A stretch of DNA of 24,561 nt from a virus. Shown here piece after piece: positions 13,467 to 20,792 of the stretch (its first letter is position 1; each line of letters begins with the position of its first letter). The stretch is taken from IMG/VR virus record IMGVR_UViG_3300030339_000227, positions 1 through 24,561 of that record; one strand, 5' to 3'. A program made the position numbers and the translations under genes. The notes beneath the pieces were generated by a model. It was not told the DNA's origin, searched no databases, and worked only from the letters and a program-made list of their open reading frames with translations.

Positions 13467-13955
13467 TCAGGTCAAAAGGAGTTTTATGATCTCATGCTTT
13501 ATTTTTGCACGGGTGAGGTTGAGCTCCCAGCTGGCCAGTTCATCGTCCGACTTGTATTTTTTGGTACGGATCTGACTTTCGATGCGACGAATGTTCTGTA
13601 TGACGTTGGTTACTTCATTTAAGAATGCTTCGGGGTTGGTGGCCTTCATCTCCGTAAGGTCAGTTAATTGGTCGTTGTTGTATTTGCGTGCCCTGGCGAG
13701 GCTGTGAATGCACAAAAACGTGTGGTTATCGTTGAAAGACTGGAGCTCGTTGTGGGCCGACTGGTTACGGATATCGAGCTGTACCATTTCGAGGGCGAGT
13801 TCGGGATGGTCGTCTATAGATGCATCAATCTCCTGCAGGCGATGATACGTGTTAACGCGTTCGTCATACAGGAGAATGCATGTTTGAATATCTGGATCAG
13901 TATTATCTGACCAGGCTATTCCTGGGAATTCGTCGTACTTGAGTCGCTTTTTTTT
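13467..13955 (-). CDS. Downstream frame of a frameshifted gene pair (tail assembly chaperone-like)
   Basis: The open frame runs for 162 codons, from the nine-A tract inside the 3' end of the previous gene to 13467. It has no ATG, GTG or TTG for its first ~54 codons; the first ATG is at 13787. Yet those codons read like ordinary protein (YDEFPGIAWSDNTDPDIQTC; RVNTYHRLQEIDASIDDHPE), so translation must enter from upstream. A -1 shift at the A tract joins it to the 183-aa gene to give a protein of about 335 aa. The body is helical with conserved-looking Asp/Glu-rich loops. This matches the G/GT architecture of siphovirus tail assembly chaperones. A sequencing error in the A tract would make it simply the C-terminal part of one gene. 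Confidence 0.7.
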   Translation of the reverse strand, partial: KKKRLKYDEFPGIAWSDNTDPDIQTCILLYDERVNTYHRLQEIDASIDDHPELALEMVQLDIRNQSAHNELQSFNDNHTFLCIHSLARARKYNNDQLTDLTEMKATNPEAFLNEVTNVIQNIRRIESQIRTKKYKSDDELASWELNLTRAKIKHEIIKLLLT

Positions 13956-14467
13956 TCATCAACAGTGGGGACGGTGATGACTGGAGCGACAGTGGTATCG
14001 ATAGCTGGAGTTTCTTTAGTAACCGGAGTTTCAGGAGCTTCAATTGTAATAGTTTTCACACCATTTAATTCGGATTCGGCTAATGCTTTTTCCTGAGCTT
14101 CTTTAATTTTGGCATCTGCTAATAACTGAGCTTCTGAGTCTGCTATTGCCTGAGCTTTGGCATCTTCTTTTTCCTTTTTTTCGGCTTCTTTGGCGGCTTT
14201 GATATCGGCTTTTTTCTTGTTGGCCAATTCCAGGGGAGTGAGGCGGTTGTTAAGGATGTCTTCCTGATCAACTTTGGCGAGCAATTCGTACAGCATACGA
14301 CCGTGAAGGGAATCCATGTTGTGCTCGTTTACTTTGGTTAATTGAGCACTGAGTTTAGATCCGGGGAAATAGTCGTTGAATAATTTCAGATCAAGGTAGA
14401 AATGCTTTGCAGATTTCATCTGTTCGGCCATCTCACCCCTTTCGGATATTGTTAATATTTTTTTCAT
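13916..14467 (-). CDS. Upstream frame of a frameshifted gene pair (tail assembly chaperone-like)
   Basis: A 183-aa protein. Residues 1-80 are compact and helical (QMKSAKHFYLDLKLFNDYF; LSAQLTKVNEHNMDSLHGRM). Residues ~85-135 are Ala/Glu/Lys coiled coil, then a Pro/Thr/Val-rich linker (PETPVTKETPAIDTTVAPVI). The frame meets nine A's (GAT GAA AAA AAA AGC) and stops ten codons later. A -1 shift there continues into the frame ending at 13467. It directly follows a likely tail tube gene, the normal position of tail assembly chaperones. The tape measure gene is, however, ~13 kb further on rather than adjacent. A terminator-like hairpin precedes the start. Confidence 0.7.
   Translation of the reverse strand: MKKILTISERGEMAEQMKSAKHFYLDLKLFNDYFPGSKLSAQLTKVNEHNMDSLHGRMLYELLAKVDQEDILNNRLTPLELANKKKADIKAAKEAEKKEKEDAKAQAIADSEAQLLADAKIKEAQEKALAESELNGVKTITIEAPETPVTKETPAIDTTVAPVITVPTVDEKKSDSSTTNSQE
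13948..13956 (-). other. Putative -1 ribosomal frameshift / slippage site (A9)
   Basis: On the minus strand the bases are GATG followed by nine A's and GCGA. Zero-frame codons are GAA AAA AAA AGC; the -1 frame reads AAA AAA AAG CGA. A_AAA_AAA is a strong tandem slip site, and A9 can also cause transcriptional slippage. The zero frame ends 32 nt later at 13916. Confidence 0.65.
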
Positions 14468-14481
14468 GTTTTTTTAGTTTA

Positions 14482-14511
14482 AAAAAAGGTGCACTGTAAT
14501 ACACCTTTTTT
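14482..14511 (-). terminator. Rho-independent terminator-like hairpin between tail genes
   Basis: AAAAAAGGTG/CACCTTTTTT, a 10-bp perfect stem with a 10-nt loop, in the 62-nt gap after the 268-aa gene. It probably reduces read-through into the frameshift pair. Confidence 0.8.
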
Positions 14512-14529
14512 AGTTAAACAATAAAATGG

Positions 14530-15336
14530 TTACGTACGGTACACTTCGTAGAAGGCAAAACCGGTAGCCGTTTTGGTAATCTGGAAACTGATGGAATTAC
14601 CAACAGCACCCGTGAATGACAGACCAGCGTTCAGAATAAATGCGGTAGAATTGGCAATGGTAGTCGGGAAATTAACTCCGGCACCAACGAGTTCGATAAT
14701 ACGTCCAACATCGCCAACGGTAACGCCCGTGATATCGGTCAGAGCTTTGGCAGCCGTATTGTCGGAAAGCAGATACTGAGAACCGGTACCGATGGCAAAT
14801 GTAGTCAGGGCAGCCAGTGAGATAACGGTAGCTACTTCACGAACGACAGGTCCATCGTAGAATAGGAATGGTTCAGGGCAATCGGCACCATCGAGCGACA
14901 AGGCAGCACCCAGCACTTTGGTTGCGATTTCACCGATTCCGGTATACTTCAGTACCAATCCACCACTGCATGGTGAGCCACCAATGAATTTTTGACCATC
15001 GGAACAACGTTCCCAAATGGCAATAAATTCTTCACCGGCATTTTCATAGATCCAGGTAAGCAATGCTTTGCTTAATCCTTCCACTGAGAATGGCAATGCG
15101 AGTTTGCCTGACTGTGGGGTTTCACCGGCAGCTGCGTTTGGTTTCAGAGTCGAAATCAGCGTGTCGATATACTTGAAATACTGACCGGCCAGCAACGGGT
15201 TAGTCGAAATGGTGGCACCTACCGCTTTCGGGAAGTTGTCAATATCCACAGAACTCAAACGTGCGAGGAAAAGCCGGAATTTTAACGACGATAATTTGTC
15301 GTTTTTATTGATATTGCGGGTTTGATCCAATAACAT
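14530..15336 (-). CDS. Putative major tail (tube) protein
   Basis: A 268-aa protein. The N-terminal two thirds carry a strand-rich region with EEFIAIWERCSDGQKFIGGS followed by PCSGGLVLKYTGIGE, a pattern I associate with tail tube or major tail proteins of Bacteroidota phages. The last ~100 residues are Gly/Ala/Thr-rich and beta-like (TGVTVGDVGRIIELVGAGVN; NSISFQITKTATGFAFYEVY), as in an added Ig-like or decoration domain. It follows the capsid gene and precedes the frameshift pair, which fits tube then chaperone order. It could instead be a head decoration or minor capsid protein. The ATG lies 7 nt after an ATTTACACAGAT repeat pair. Confidence 0.6.
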   Translation of the reverse strand: MLLDQTRNINKNDKLSSLKFRLFLARLSSVDIDNFPKAVGATISTNPLLAGQYFKYIDTLISTLKPNAAAGETPQSGKLALPFSVEGLSKALLTWIYENAGEEFIAIWERCSDGQKFIGGSPCSGGLVLKYTGIGEIATKVLGAALSLDGADCPEPFLFYDGPVVREVATVISLAALTTFAIGTGSQYLLSDNTAAKALTDITGVTVGDVGRIIELVGAGVNFPTTIANSTAFILNAGLSFTGAVGNSISFQITKTATGFAFYEVYRT

Positions 15337-15343
15337 ATTATTT

Positions 15344-15380
15344 TGATTTACACAGATTAAAAAAATGATTTACACAGATT
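15344..15380. repeat. Pair of TGATTTACACAGATT repeats
   Basis: Two perfect 15-bp copies at 15344-15358 and 15366-15380, 22 bp apart, the same spacing as the tandem copies at 850-893. They lie directly upstream of the start at 15336. Confidence 0.9.
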
Positions 15381-15388
15381 TTTTGAAT

Positions 15389-15415
15389 AAAGGGCAACCA
15401 AACTGATTGCCCTTT
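15389..15415 (-). terminator. Hairpin after the capsid gene
   Basis: AAAGGGCAA/TTGCCCTTT, a perfect 9-bp stem with a 9-nt loop, 18 nt downstream of the capsid stop. The following T-run is short, so it may attenuate transcription or protect the mRNA end rather than terminate fully. Confidence 0.65.
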
Positions 15416-15433
15416 GGTTTATTCAGAAGCTAC

Positions 15434-17413
15434 TTAGACAGTAACTTTGCGTTCGAGTTCGAGGAATTTACCGGTTGGAGTTGTCACTTTTACCGATTTA
15501 CCATCGATAGTAGTTGCAACATCATGTAATTCGGCATACACCTTGATGTAGTCACCAACGGCAGCTGGCTGGAAGTCGGCAGAAATCGTGCTGAATGCAC
15601 CTGCTTTCACCAGTTTGGTAGTTGCAAAATCAGCACCGGCAACTAATTTATAAACCGTTTCAATACTTGCATTATTAACGGTTGTAACAGATGCTACAGT
15701 TCCGGAAATAGTGAACAAATTATTGGCAGCAAATGACATGGTAGCAGCTATCGTAATAGCTGATGCAGGGAAATTTGTAAAGATCCATTGCAATTTACGA
15801 CCTGAAGCGGTAAGTTCGGCCAACGTTTTAAATTTAGCACCCGGTTGTAAAACTCCGGCACCTTCTTTCCAACGTGTCATCGTCAGTATGACTTCAAAAC
15901 GACGTTCGAAATAGAATGCAAGCATTTCCATCGGTTTGTCTTCGTAATTTTCAACATTACCAGGTAACGTGATCCACATCTTGTAATTGTTGTTCGGGAT
16001 GTTTGGAACCCAGGTAATATTGTCCGGGTGAAGATCAGGCAATTGTTGTCCTAAAACAACAGCACCGGTATATGCACCGTATTTTTCAGCCCAAAGTGCC
16101 GTATACCATGGTTTGTGTTTTAAATTGGCAAACACTTTGTAGCCTTCGGTAGTATCCAGAATCTGAACAATTTTGTTCCAGAAAGAAGTCACATAATCCA
16201 ACATGGTAGCATCAGTGTACAATGCCAGGTCAGTGAAAGGAAGTACTTTCAATTCTTCTTCAACACGTTCGATAGCACGAAGGGCACCATCGGCACCTAA
16301 CATGGCAGGATTGGCAACAACATCCTGTTGAGGAACTGCCACACCTACAACGCGACGACGTTGTTGTTCGTTGAACAATGATTTACCAAAATATACCATG
16401 ATCCATTCCATGAATGTCCATTTGATCACGTCAGAACCTTCACGGTTGTAATAACCGATGTATTTCTTTTCGAGGGCGATCATGTCAGCGAATTTGTACT
16501 TGAACATCACGTCAATAACCTGATACACTTCTGCAGCAAATTCGACAGATCCTTTAAAGTATTCACCTTCGCGATAACCTTGTGACAATTCTCCAAAAGT
16601 AGCTGTAGGAGCAACTTCTTTGTTTTGAATATTTGAAACAAGTGGGAAAATACCTGCAACTGAAGGTAACGAACGGAAATAAGCCAACATCATATCGGAA
16701 CGACGTACTGTATATTCACCATTCAATCCAGCAACTGTATCAGTTAATGAAGAATAATCGATATGACCTTCGCCAGCCATCATTTGCTTTAAGTTTAGAG
16801 AACCTAATTGATTGTTAGCAGCCAATTCAATAACACGATTGCTCAATCCCTGGGCGAAATTACCAAATGCAGCCATGAAACTTTCCTTATCGGATTGGTT
16901 CAGGGTATTACCCATTGGTGTGCGGGTAGCAGTAATTTGATTCCACCAGTTTGAACGAATGTACATTGGTTCGTCGATACCGAACAAATGAGTCGATGTG
17001 TGAGGAGTGTGACCAATGATCATAGGAATAATGCGGGCTGCGTTAGCTTGCATCGATACGGTTACAGGAACAACAACTTCAGGTTCGTCGGATAACGTTT
17101 TGATTTGTTGTTGCTGAGTTTTAACCGTTTTAGCTAAAACAGTAACAGCTGCTGCCGGTGTAGTTGGAGCCTCGGCAGTAGTTACATTCAAAAGAGTTGC
17201 TATTTCAGCAATTTCTTCAGCCGATAATAATGTCTGCTCAATGACTACATCCTCATTGAGTCTTTTGTCTTCTTCCAACGAAACACCATAAGTTGTTTCG
17301 TAGTTGGTGACCATCGTTCTGATTTCTTCAGCGGTCAAAGAACTGGCTTTGACCTTTTCAGAAAAACCAAGACTAATGATCAACGCCATTAATTGTTTTT
17401 GCCACTTTTTCAT
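15434..17413 (-). CDS. Major capsid protein with N-terminal scaffold-like region
   Basis: A 659-aa protein, long for a capsid protein. Residues ~1-125 are helical and low in complexity (SAEEIAEIATLLNVTTAEAP; VTVLAKTVKTQQQQIKTLSD), as in a scaffolding or delta domain removed during maturation. The middle (~130-560) is the shell protein, with FGNFAQGLSNRVIELAANNQ, YTVRRSDMMLAYFRSLPSVA and FYFERRFEVILTMTRWKEGA. The last ~90 residues are Thr/Val/Ala-rich beta (ITIAATMSFAANNLFTISGT) and may be a surface Ig-like domain. The S49 protease gene ends 3 nt upstream, fitting proteolytic prohead maturation. The fold (probably HK97-type) is inferred from context, not from a motif. Confidence 0.75.
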   Translation of the reverse strand: MKKWQKQLMALIISLGFSEKVKASSLTAEEIRTMVTNYETTYGVSLEEDKRLNEDVVIEQTLLSAEEIAEIATLLNVTTAEAPTTPAAAVTVLAKTVKTQQQQIKTLSDEPEVVVPVTVSMQANAARIIPMIIGHTPHTSTHLFGIDEPMYIRSNWWNQITATRTPMGNTLNQSDKESFMAAFGNFAQGLSNRVIELAANNQLGSLNLKQMMAGEGHIDYSSLTDTVAGLNGEYTVRRSDMMLAYFRSLPSVAGIFPLVSNIQNKEVAPTATFGELSQGYREGEYFKGSVEFAAEVYQVIDVMFKYKFADMIALEKKYIGYYNREGSDVIKWTFMEWIMVYFGKSLFNEQQRRRVVGVAVPQQDVVANPAMLGADGALRAIERVEEELKVLPFTDLALYTDATMLDYVTSFWNKIVQILDTTEGYKVFANLKHKPWYTALWAEKYGAYTGAVVLGQQLPDLHPDNITWVPNIPNNNYKMWITLPGNVENYEDKPMEMLAFYFERRFEVILTMTRWKEGAGVLQPGAKFKTLAELTASGRKLQWIFTNFPASAITIAATMSFAANNLFTISGTVASVTTVNNASIETVYKLVAGADFATTKLVKAGAFSTISADFQPAAVGDYIKVYAELHDVATTIDGKSVKVTTPTGKFLELERKVTV

Positions 17414-17416
17414 ACT

Positions 17417-18331
17417 TTAAAATTTTAATTGTGAATACATTGTTTTGTTTTGTGATGATATTGCAAGAACCGCGTCAATCGCTTGGTTAAGGTTCATAAG
17501 GCCGTCGATAGCTTTGTACGATATTGCATCATACGCGTAAAATTCACGTCCCTCCAAAATACCTTCGACCGACTGATCGATTTTTGGACGGCATTCTTTT
17601 ATGATATTCTGAAAATGAATTGCCATTGGGGTGAGTGATTCGTCGATCATGGGTTTATTATCCCCTTCCAATGCTTTACGGAACGTCAGGTTTTTGAAAC
17701 TCGATTCGGGCGGATAAATGGAACGGATAACAATGCCGGCGTTTTCCAACATTTTAGATTGATCAATCAGTTGGGCGAATGTTCCGATAGAACCCCATTT
17801 GCACATGCGATTGGTGGCATATACTTTATCGCAAAATGCTGCCACATACGCGCCACCTGATTCGCACATTCCATCAATAAGGCCAACACATGGTTTTGTA
17901 CGATTACGAAGTGCATCTTCGAGTTGGTAAATTGAATCGGTACATCCTCCTGGAGTATTGATGAGTAAAATAGTACCTGCAATATTTTGAGCTTTATCGG
18001 CTTCACGAATCAAGTTGGCAATTGAATCCATCCCGATGATGTACTTGTATTCATCCCAGTCGATTCCGGAATACTTCATCATCATGCCAATAATTGGTAA
18101 AATGACAACGGATCCATCTTCATAACCAGAGAATGGACCTGAATCATCGCTTTCCATACAATCGGAACTAATCATATTCGGGTGCAATCGGAGCATGGAA
18201 GGTTTAACACTTCTATCTCCCGAAAAATGTGATGGTGATATCATCCGGGATATAAGTAATTGCGCTTCGTTTATTCCTGATTCGGAAAGAAGAAGCGGTG
18301 AGGAAGTGAGTTCGGTGAGTAGGTTAGTCAT
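17417..18331 (-). CDS. S49-family prohead protease (SppA/ClpP-like)
   Basis: A 304-aa protein. Core motifs are GTILLINTPGGCTDS (about 119-133), the nucleophile loop GMCESGGAYVAAFCDKVYA with Ser158, and KWGSIGTFAQLID (about 178-190), followed by a Lys-containing segment QSKMLENAGI as in S49 peptidases that use a Ser/Lys dyad. Phage members cut the scaffold region of the capsid during head maturation. The capsid gene starts 3 nt downstream, so the pair is a maturation unit. The start codon lies inside a perfect 9-bp hairpin (18329-18355), suggesting that its translation is restrained. The N-terminal 65 residues are variable and may be a linker. Confidence 0.88.
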   Translation of the reverse strand: MTNLLTELTSSPLLLSESGINEAQLLISRMISPSHFSGDRSVKPSMLRLHPNMISSDCMESDDSGPFSGYEDGSVVILPIIGMMMKYSGIDWDEYKYIIGMDSIANLIREADKAQNIAGTILLINTPGGCTDSIYQLEDALRNRTKPCVGLIDGMCESGGAYVAAFCDKVYATNRMCKWGSIGTFAQLIDQSKMLENAGIVIRSIYPPESSFKNLTFRKALEGDNKPMIDESLTPMAIHFQNIIKECRPKIDQSVEGILEGREFYAYDAISYKAIDGLMNLNQAIDAVLAISSQNKTMYSQLKF

Positions 18332-18355
18332 TGCACTTTAGTTTATAGTGCAATG
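18329..18355 (-). promoter_or_regulatory. Hairpin enclosing the protease start codon
   Basis: On the minus strand CATTGCACT (18355-18347), loop ATAAACTAA, AGTGCAATG (18337-18329). The ATG at 18331 forms the last three bases of the stem and the A-rich initiation leader is in the loop. Confidence 0.7.
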
Positions 18356-18388
18356 ATAACCAATTTGAGGGGTGATGTAAATGACAGA

Positions 18389-18757
18389 TTACATCGGGGA
18401 TGAGGCTTCGAAGTTGGCGGTTGCTGTAATTTTATTGTTTGAAATTGTTTTGAGGGCGGGATATTCGGTGGATCCTACAATAAAATTGGCGTCGGAAGTT
18501 ACTGCCTGCAGGATATAGTATTGCCGTGAATTGATAAGTCCGGCGGCTTCATCGGAATAGGCGGTGATACTAACCGTCTCATGGAGGATGGTTCCGGCGG
18601 TGGTGGGATCGGTAGTGGATGTGTATACCGCAGGTTTGATTCCTTTTAACTTTGTAAAGGATTGACCATTTTTGAACTCAACAATGTTGTTGTCGATTGA
18701 TTCGACACCGGAAACATGTACATAATTAATGTAACTACATATAATTGTTTTTTTCAT
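18389..18757 (-). CDS. Hypothetical head-region structural protein
   Basis: A 122-aa protein starting MKKTIICSYINYVHVSGVES; the ATG at 18757 is preferred to an in-frame TTG at 18805. It is beta-rich and Thr/Ser-rich (VYTSTTDPTTAGTILHETVS; FIVGSTEYPALKTISNNKIT), typical of small virion proteins such as head decoration or fibre-like proteins. No motif recognised. It lies just upstream of the protease-capsid pair. The N-terminus (KKTIICSYI) is too short and polar for a clear signal peptide. Confidence 0.6.
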   Translation of the reverse strand: MKKTIICSYINYVHVSGVESIDNNIVEFKNGQSFTKLKGIKPAVYTSTTDPTTAGTILHETVSITAYSDEAAGLINSRQYYILQAVTSDANFIVGSTEYPALKTISNNKITATANFEASSPM

Positions 18758-18824
18758 GGTAAAATGTGTGTTTTTTTTAAGAGTTTTTGCAATAAAAAAG
18801 GACAAAGGGCTTAAAAATATATTT

Positions 18825-19355
18825 TTAGTTGTTAATCAAGTACTTACGATTCTTTTTTAAGTCTAATCGTACATTTTCACTTATTTTCACACGATTTCGA
18901 TAATCATATTTGGAAATCATGTCGTACGTGAAGAAATATTCGTCGCGATTTAGGTCCCGCAAAATAGCATCGATGATGGTATCGCGGGTGTAATGACGTT
19001 CGTATCCAATGACGAAGAATTCACGAATAGTGAGATCGTAATACGACTCTATAAAAAGGCGTAATTGTTCCTGTTTCCACCGCGGAACGTAAATGTGATT
19101 GTATTTGGAAATATAGTGCATGGAGGCGGTGATTGGCAATGACACACTGACTGGGTTCTTGAATTCCAGGCACGGGGGTTTTTCGGAGGTGATCCACATG
19201 GAGGTGATCATTTTACCGACCGGGTTCTGGGCGTTGAGGTCAATGGACCCTGCGGAATTGACTCCGAAGAGGTACCGGAGGAATAATTCGTACTTTTTTT
19301 TCAGTTCAAATACTAAAACCGGGCGAAATGTCTCTTTTTTGGCGTTTGGACTCAT
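18825..19355 (-). CDS. Hypothetical phage protein, first gene of the structural operon
   Basis: A 176-aa basic protein rich in Tyr, Arg and Lys (RDLNRDEYFFTYDMISKYDY; VRLDLKKNRKYLINN). No motif recognised. It begins 33 nt downstream of a promoter close to the Bacteroidota consensus and is the first gene after the 677-nt control region. It may be an early-late switch or head protein, but nothing seen decides this. Confidence 0.6.
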   Translation of the reverse strand: MSPNAKKETFRPVLVFELKKKYELFLRYLFGVNSAGSIDLNAQNPVGKMITSMWITSEKPPCLEFKNPVSVSLPITASMHYISKYNHIYVPRWKQEQLRLFIESYYDLTIREFFVIGYERHYTRDTIIDAILRDLNRDEYFFTYDMISKYDYRNRVKISENVRLDLKKNRKYLINN

Positions 19356-19387
19356 AATTTGGGTGGTTTTTTAGGTGCATTTGGATG

Positions 19388-19419
19388 TAAATATAATCAT
19401 TAAAATGCTATTTACCAAA
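19388..19419 (-). promoter_or_regulatory. Promoter of the structural operon
   Basis: TTTG (19419-19416), 20 nt, TATATTTA (19395-19388), one base from TAnnTTTG. It drives the gene starting at 19355 and probably the head genes behind it. Confidence 0.65.
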
Positions 19420-19495
19420 CATTTAACTAAGTATTTTCGTAAAAATCGGGTTTTTTTTTATCTATTTTCGGTGTTTTTCAAAATAATATTTTCTT

Positions 19496-19678
19496 GCCTA
19501 CCACATACCACAATGGGTTAAACGATTATGATTCATATTATTAACGTGTGGTAGGCTTGTGGTAGGCGGTTTTGGTGGTTGGCTTGTGTATGCTGTGGTA
19601 GGTGGTGTTATTTTGGACTAATACCACATTTTAAACGTGTGAATCAATGGTTTATGAGGTTTGTGGTATGTGGTAGGC
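19496..19678. repeat. Inverted repeat with TGTGGTAGG iterons (origin or control region)
   Basis: Perfect 18-bp inverted repeat GCCTACCACATACCACAA (19496-19513) and TTGTGGTATGTGGTAGGC (19661-19678). Between them are direct copies of TGTGGTAGG at 19547, 19558 and 19594, a reversed ACCACA at 19624, and two ACGTGTG copies. It lies in the 677-nt gene-free stretch 19356-20032 between the replication and structural modules. Such clustered, oriented copies suit binding sites of a replication initiator or master regulator. The rest of the stretch holds the promoter at 19388, a very AT-rich segment (19690-19755), a doubtful small ORF and two palindromic repeats. Confidence 0.65.
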
Positions 19679-19769
19679 TAACTTTGCTATTTTTTGCTTC
19701 ATGTAATAGTTTATTTATATAATTAAAACTTATATTTTATTTTTTATATATAAGAGGCGTAGTAGTGTA

Positions 19770-19916
19770 TCAGTGCCGAACAGAGTGTAAAGTAATCCGA
19801 ACGACGGTAATCATGATGTATAGTTCCTGGGGGTCAATAGATGGCGGTACGCGGGGTAAAGATCGGGCGGTATCAGGGAAAAAATATTCATTTAATTGTT
19901 TGGTGGATAGGTACAT
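19770..19916 (-). CDS. Doubtful 48-aa ORF
   Basis: An ATG-started frame beginning MYLSTKQLNEYFFPDTARSL. There is no recognised motif, a short A/T-rich leader, and it lies alone between two palindromic repeats and the iteron region. It may be a small regulatory peptide or chance. Confidence 0.3.
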   Translation of the reverse strand: MYLSTKQLNEYFFPDTARSLPRVPPSIDPQELYIMITVVRITLHSVRH

Positions 19917-19946
19917 ATTGATTATCTTTATGTCGAAATTAAATAA

Positions 19947-20027
19947 GAACCCCCAGCCCCTAAAGGGGAGCCGGGGAGAATCGGTGTGATGGGTAGTGAG
20001 GGAACCCCTAACCCCTGAAGGGGGATA
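19947..20027. repeat. Two diverged palindromic repeat copies
   Basis: GAACCCCCAGCCCCTAAAGG (from 19947) and GAACCCCTAACCCCTGAAGG (from 20002) are variants of the dispersed palindrome. They sit just after the methyltransferase stop. Confidence 0.85.
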
Positions 20028-20032
20028 ACTGG

Positions 20033-20710
20033 TTATGAGAATAAGTCTTTTGGTTGGTCGAAGTTCCACACAAGAATCTCGGTGCGGGTTTTTGGTTTGG
20101 ATCCAACACATCCTTCAAGGTTTGACGTTTTAATGCTTATATTGATCTTACGATACTTCCAGCTGTATTTCATTACATGATATTTTAGTATGTTGGTGAA
20201 ATAGTTTGAGAGAATAAATTTACCTTGTATCGTTGAAAGCACCTGGCATAATTCGTATAGTTGCAAGTGAGTATATCCGGAGTAATGTCCCTGATCAGTT
20301 CCCGGATACGGAGGATCAATATAAAAGATAGTATCTGGAGTATCCCGTTCTAATATTACTTTGATAGCGTCATGGCATGATATCTGAACCGTTCGTAAAC
20401 GATCATATATTTTTTTACTGAAGCTATTTCGTTTGTTATTTATAAATACACCGGTATGCGAACCTGAAGATCCATTGTTCCATTTCCATACTCCATTCAT
20501 CTTAGCCAGGAAACTGCAATTGGTAAGTAACCATACTGACCATGCTCGTTCAACTTCACCTGCAGGAATACTATTATTCAAAACATTTCGTGCGTGCCTG
20601 TGTTGGGCCTCTGAATGAAGTGTGTTATTGATTAAGTACTGAATTCCTGCATTATTATTTTTTACCATTTTATCCATGATGGATAGTTCTGAGATTTGAT
20701 TTTCTGACAT
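20033..20710 (-). CDS. D12-class DNA adenine methyltransferase lacking its N-terminal SAM motif
   Basis: A 225-aa protein. It contains the catalytic motif IV, TIFYIDPPYPGTDQGHYSGY (DPPY at 132-135), preceded by AWSVWLLTNCSFLAKMNGVW, SGSHTGVFINNKRNSF and LRTVQISCHDAIKVI, the usual middle of Dam-type enzymes, and followed by IQGKFILSNY. These enzymes methylate adenine N6. Normal members begin with a YPGGK motif and an FxGxG SAM-binding motif, then an ND pair. Here ~60 residues are missing; the protein starts near the region normally after them. No upstream frame supplies them: the preceding 82 nt hold a hairpin and no coding sequence. It may be inactive, depend on another protein, or keep only DNA binding. 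AT-rich. Confidence 0.8.
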   Translation of the reverse strand: MSENQISELSIMDKMVKNNNAGIQYLINNTLHSEAQHRHARNVLNNSIPAGEVERAWSVWLLTNCSFLAKMNGVWKWNNGSSGSHTGVFINNKRNSFSKKIYDRLRTVQISCHDAIKVILERDTPDTIFYIDPPYPGTDQGHYSGYTHLQLYELCQVLSTIQGKFILSNYFTNILKYHVMKYSWKYRKINISIKTSNLEGCVGSKPKTRTEILVWNFDQPKDLFS

Positions 20711-20760
20711 GATCTTTTATTTTATGGGGTTAATTGTTTTGGGGGTTTGTGGGGTTTGAA

Positions 20761-20792
20761 CTTTTCCAAAGTCAAAAGAAACTTTGGAAAAG
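20761..20792 (-). terminator. Perfect 12-bp hairpin between Cys-rich and methyltransferase genes
   Basis: CTTTTCCAAAGT/ACTTTGGAAAAG with an 8-nt loop, starting at the base after the stop at 20793. No long T-run follows, so it may be a weak terminator, an mRNA processing or stability element, or an operator. Confidence 0.55.

Noticed and set aside
19770-20111. 113-aa minus-strand frame overlapping the methyltransferase end
   Set aside because: Its first half is out-of-frame methyltransferase DNA and translated palindromic repeats; only the last 48 codons are kept as a doubtful ORF.
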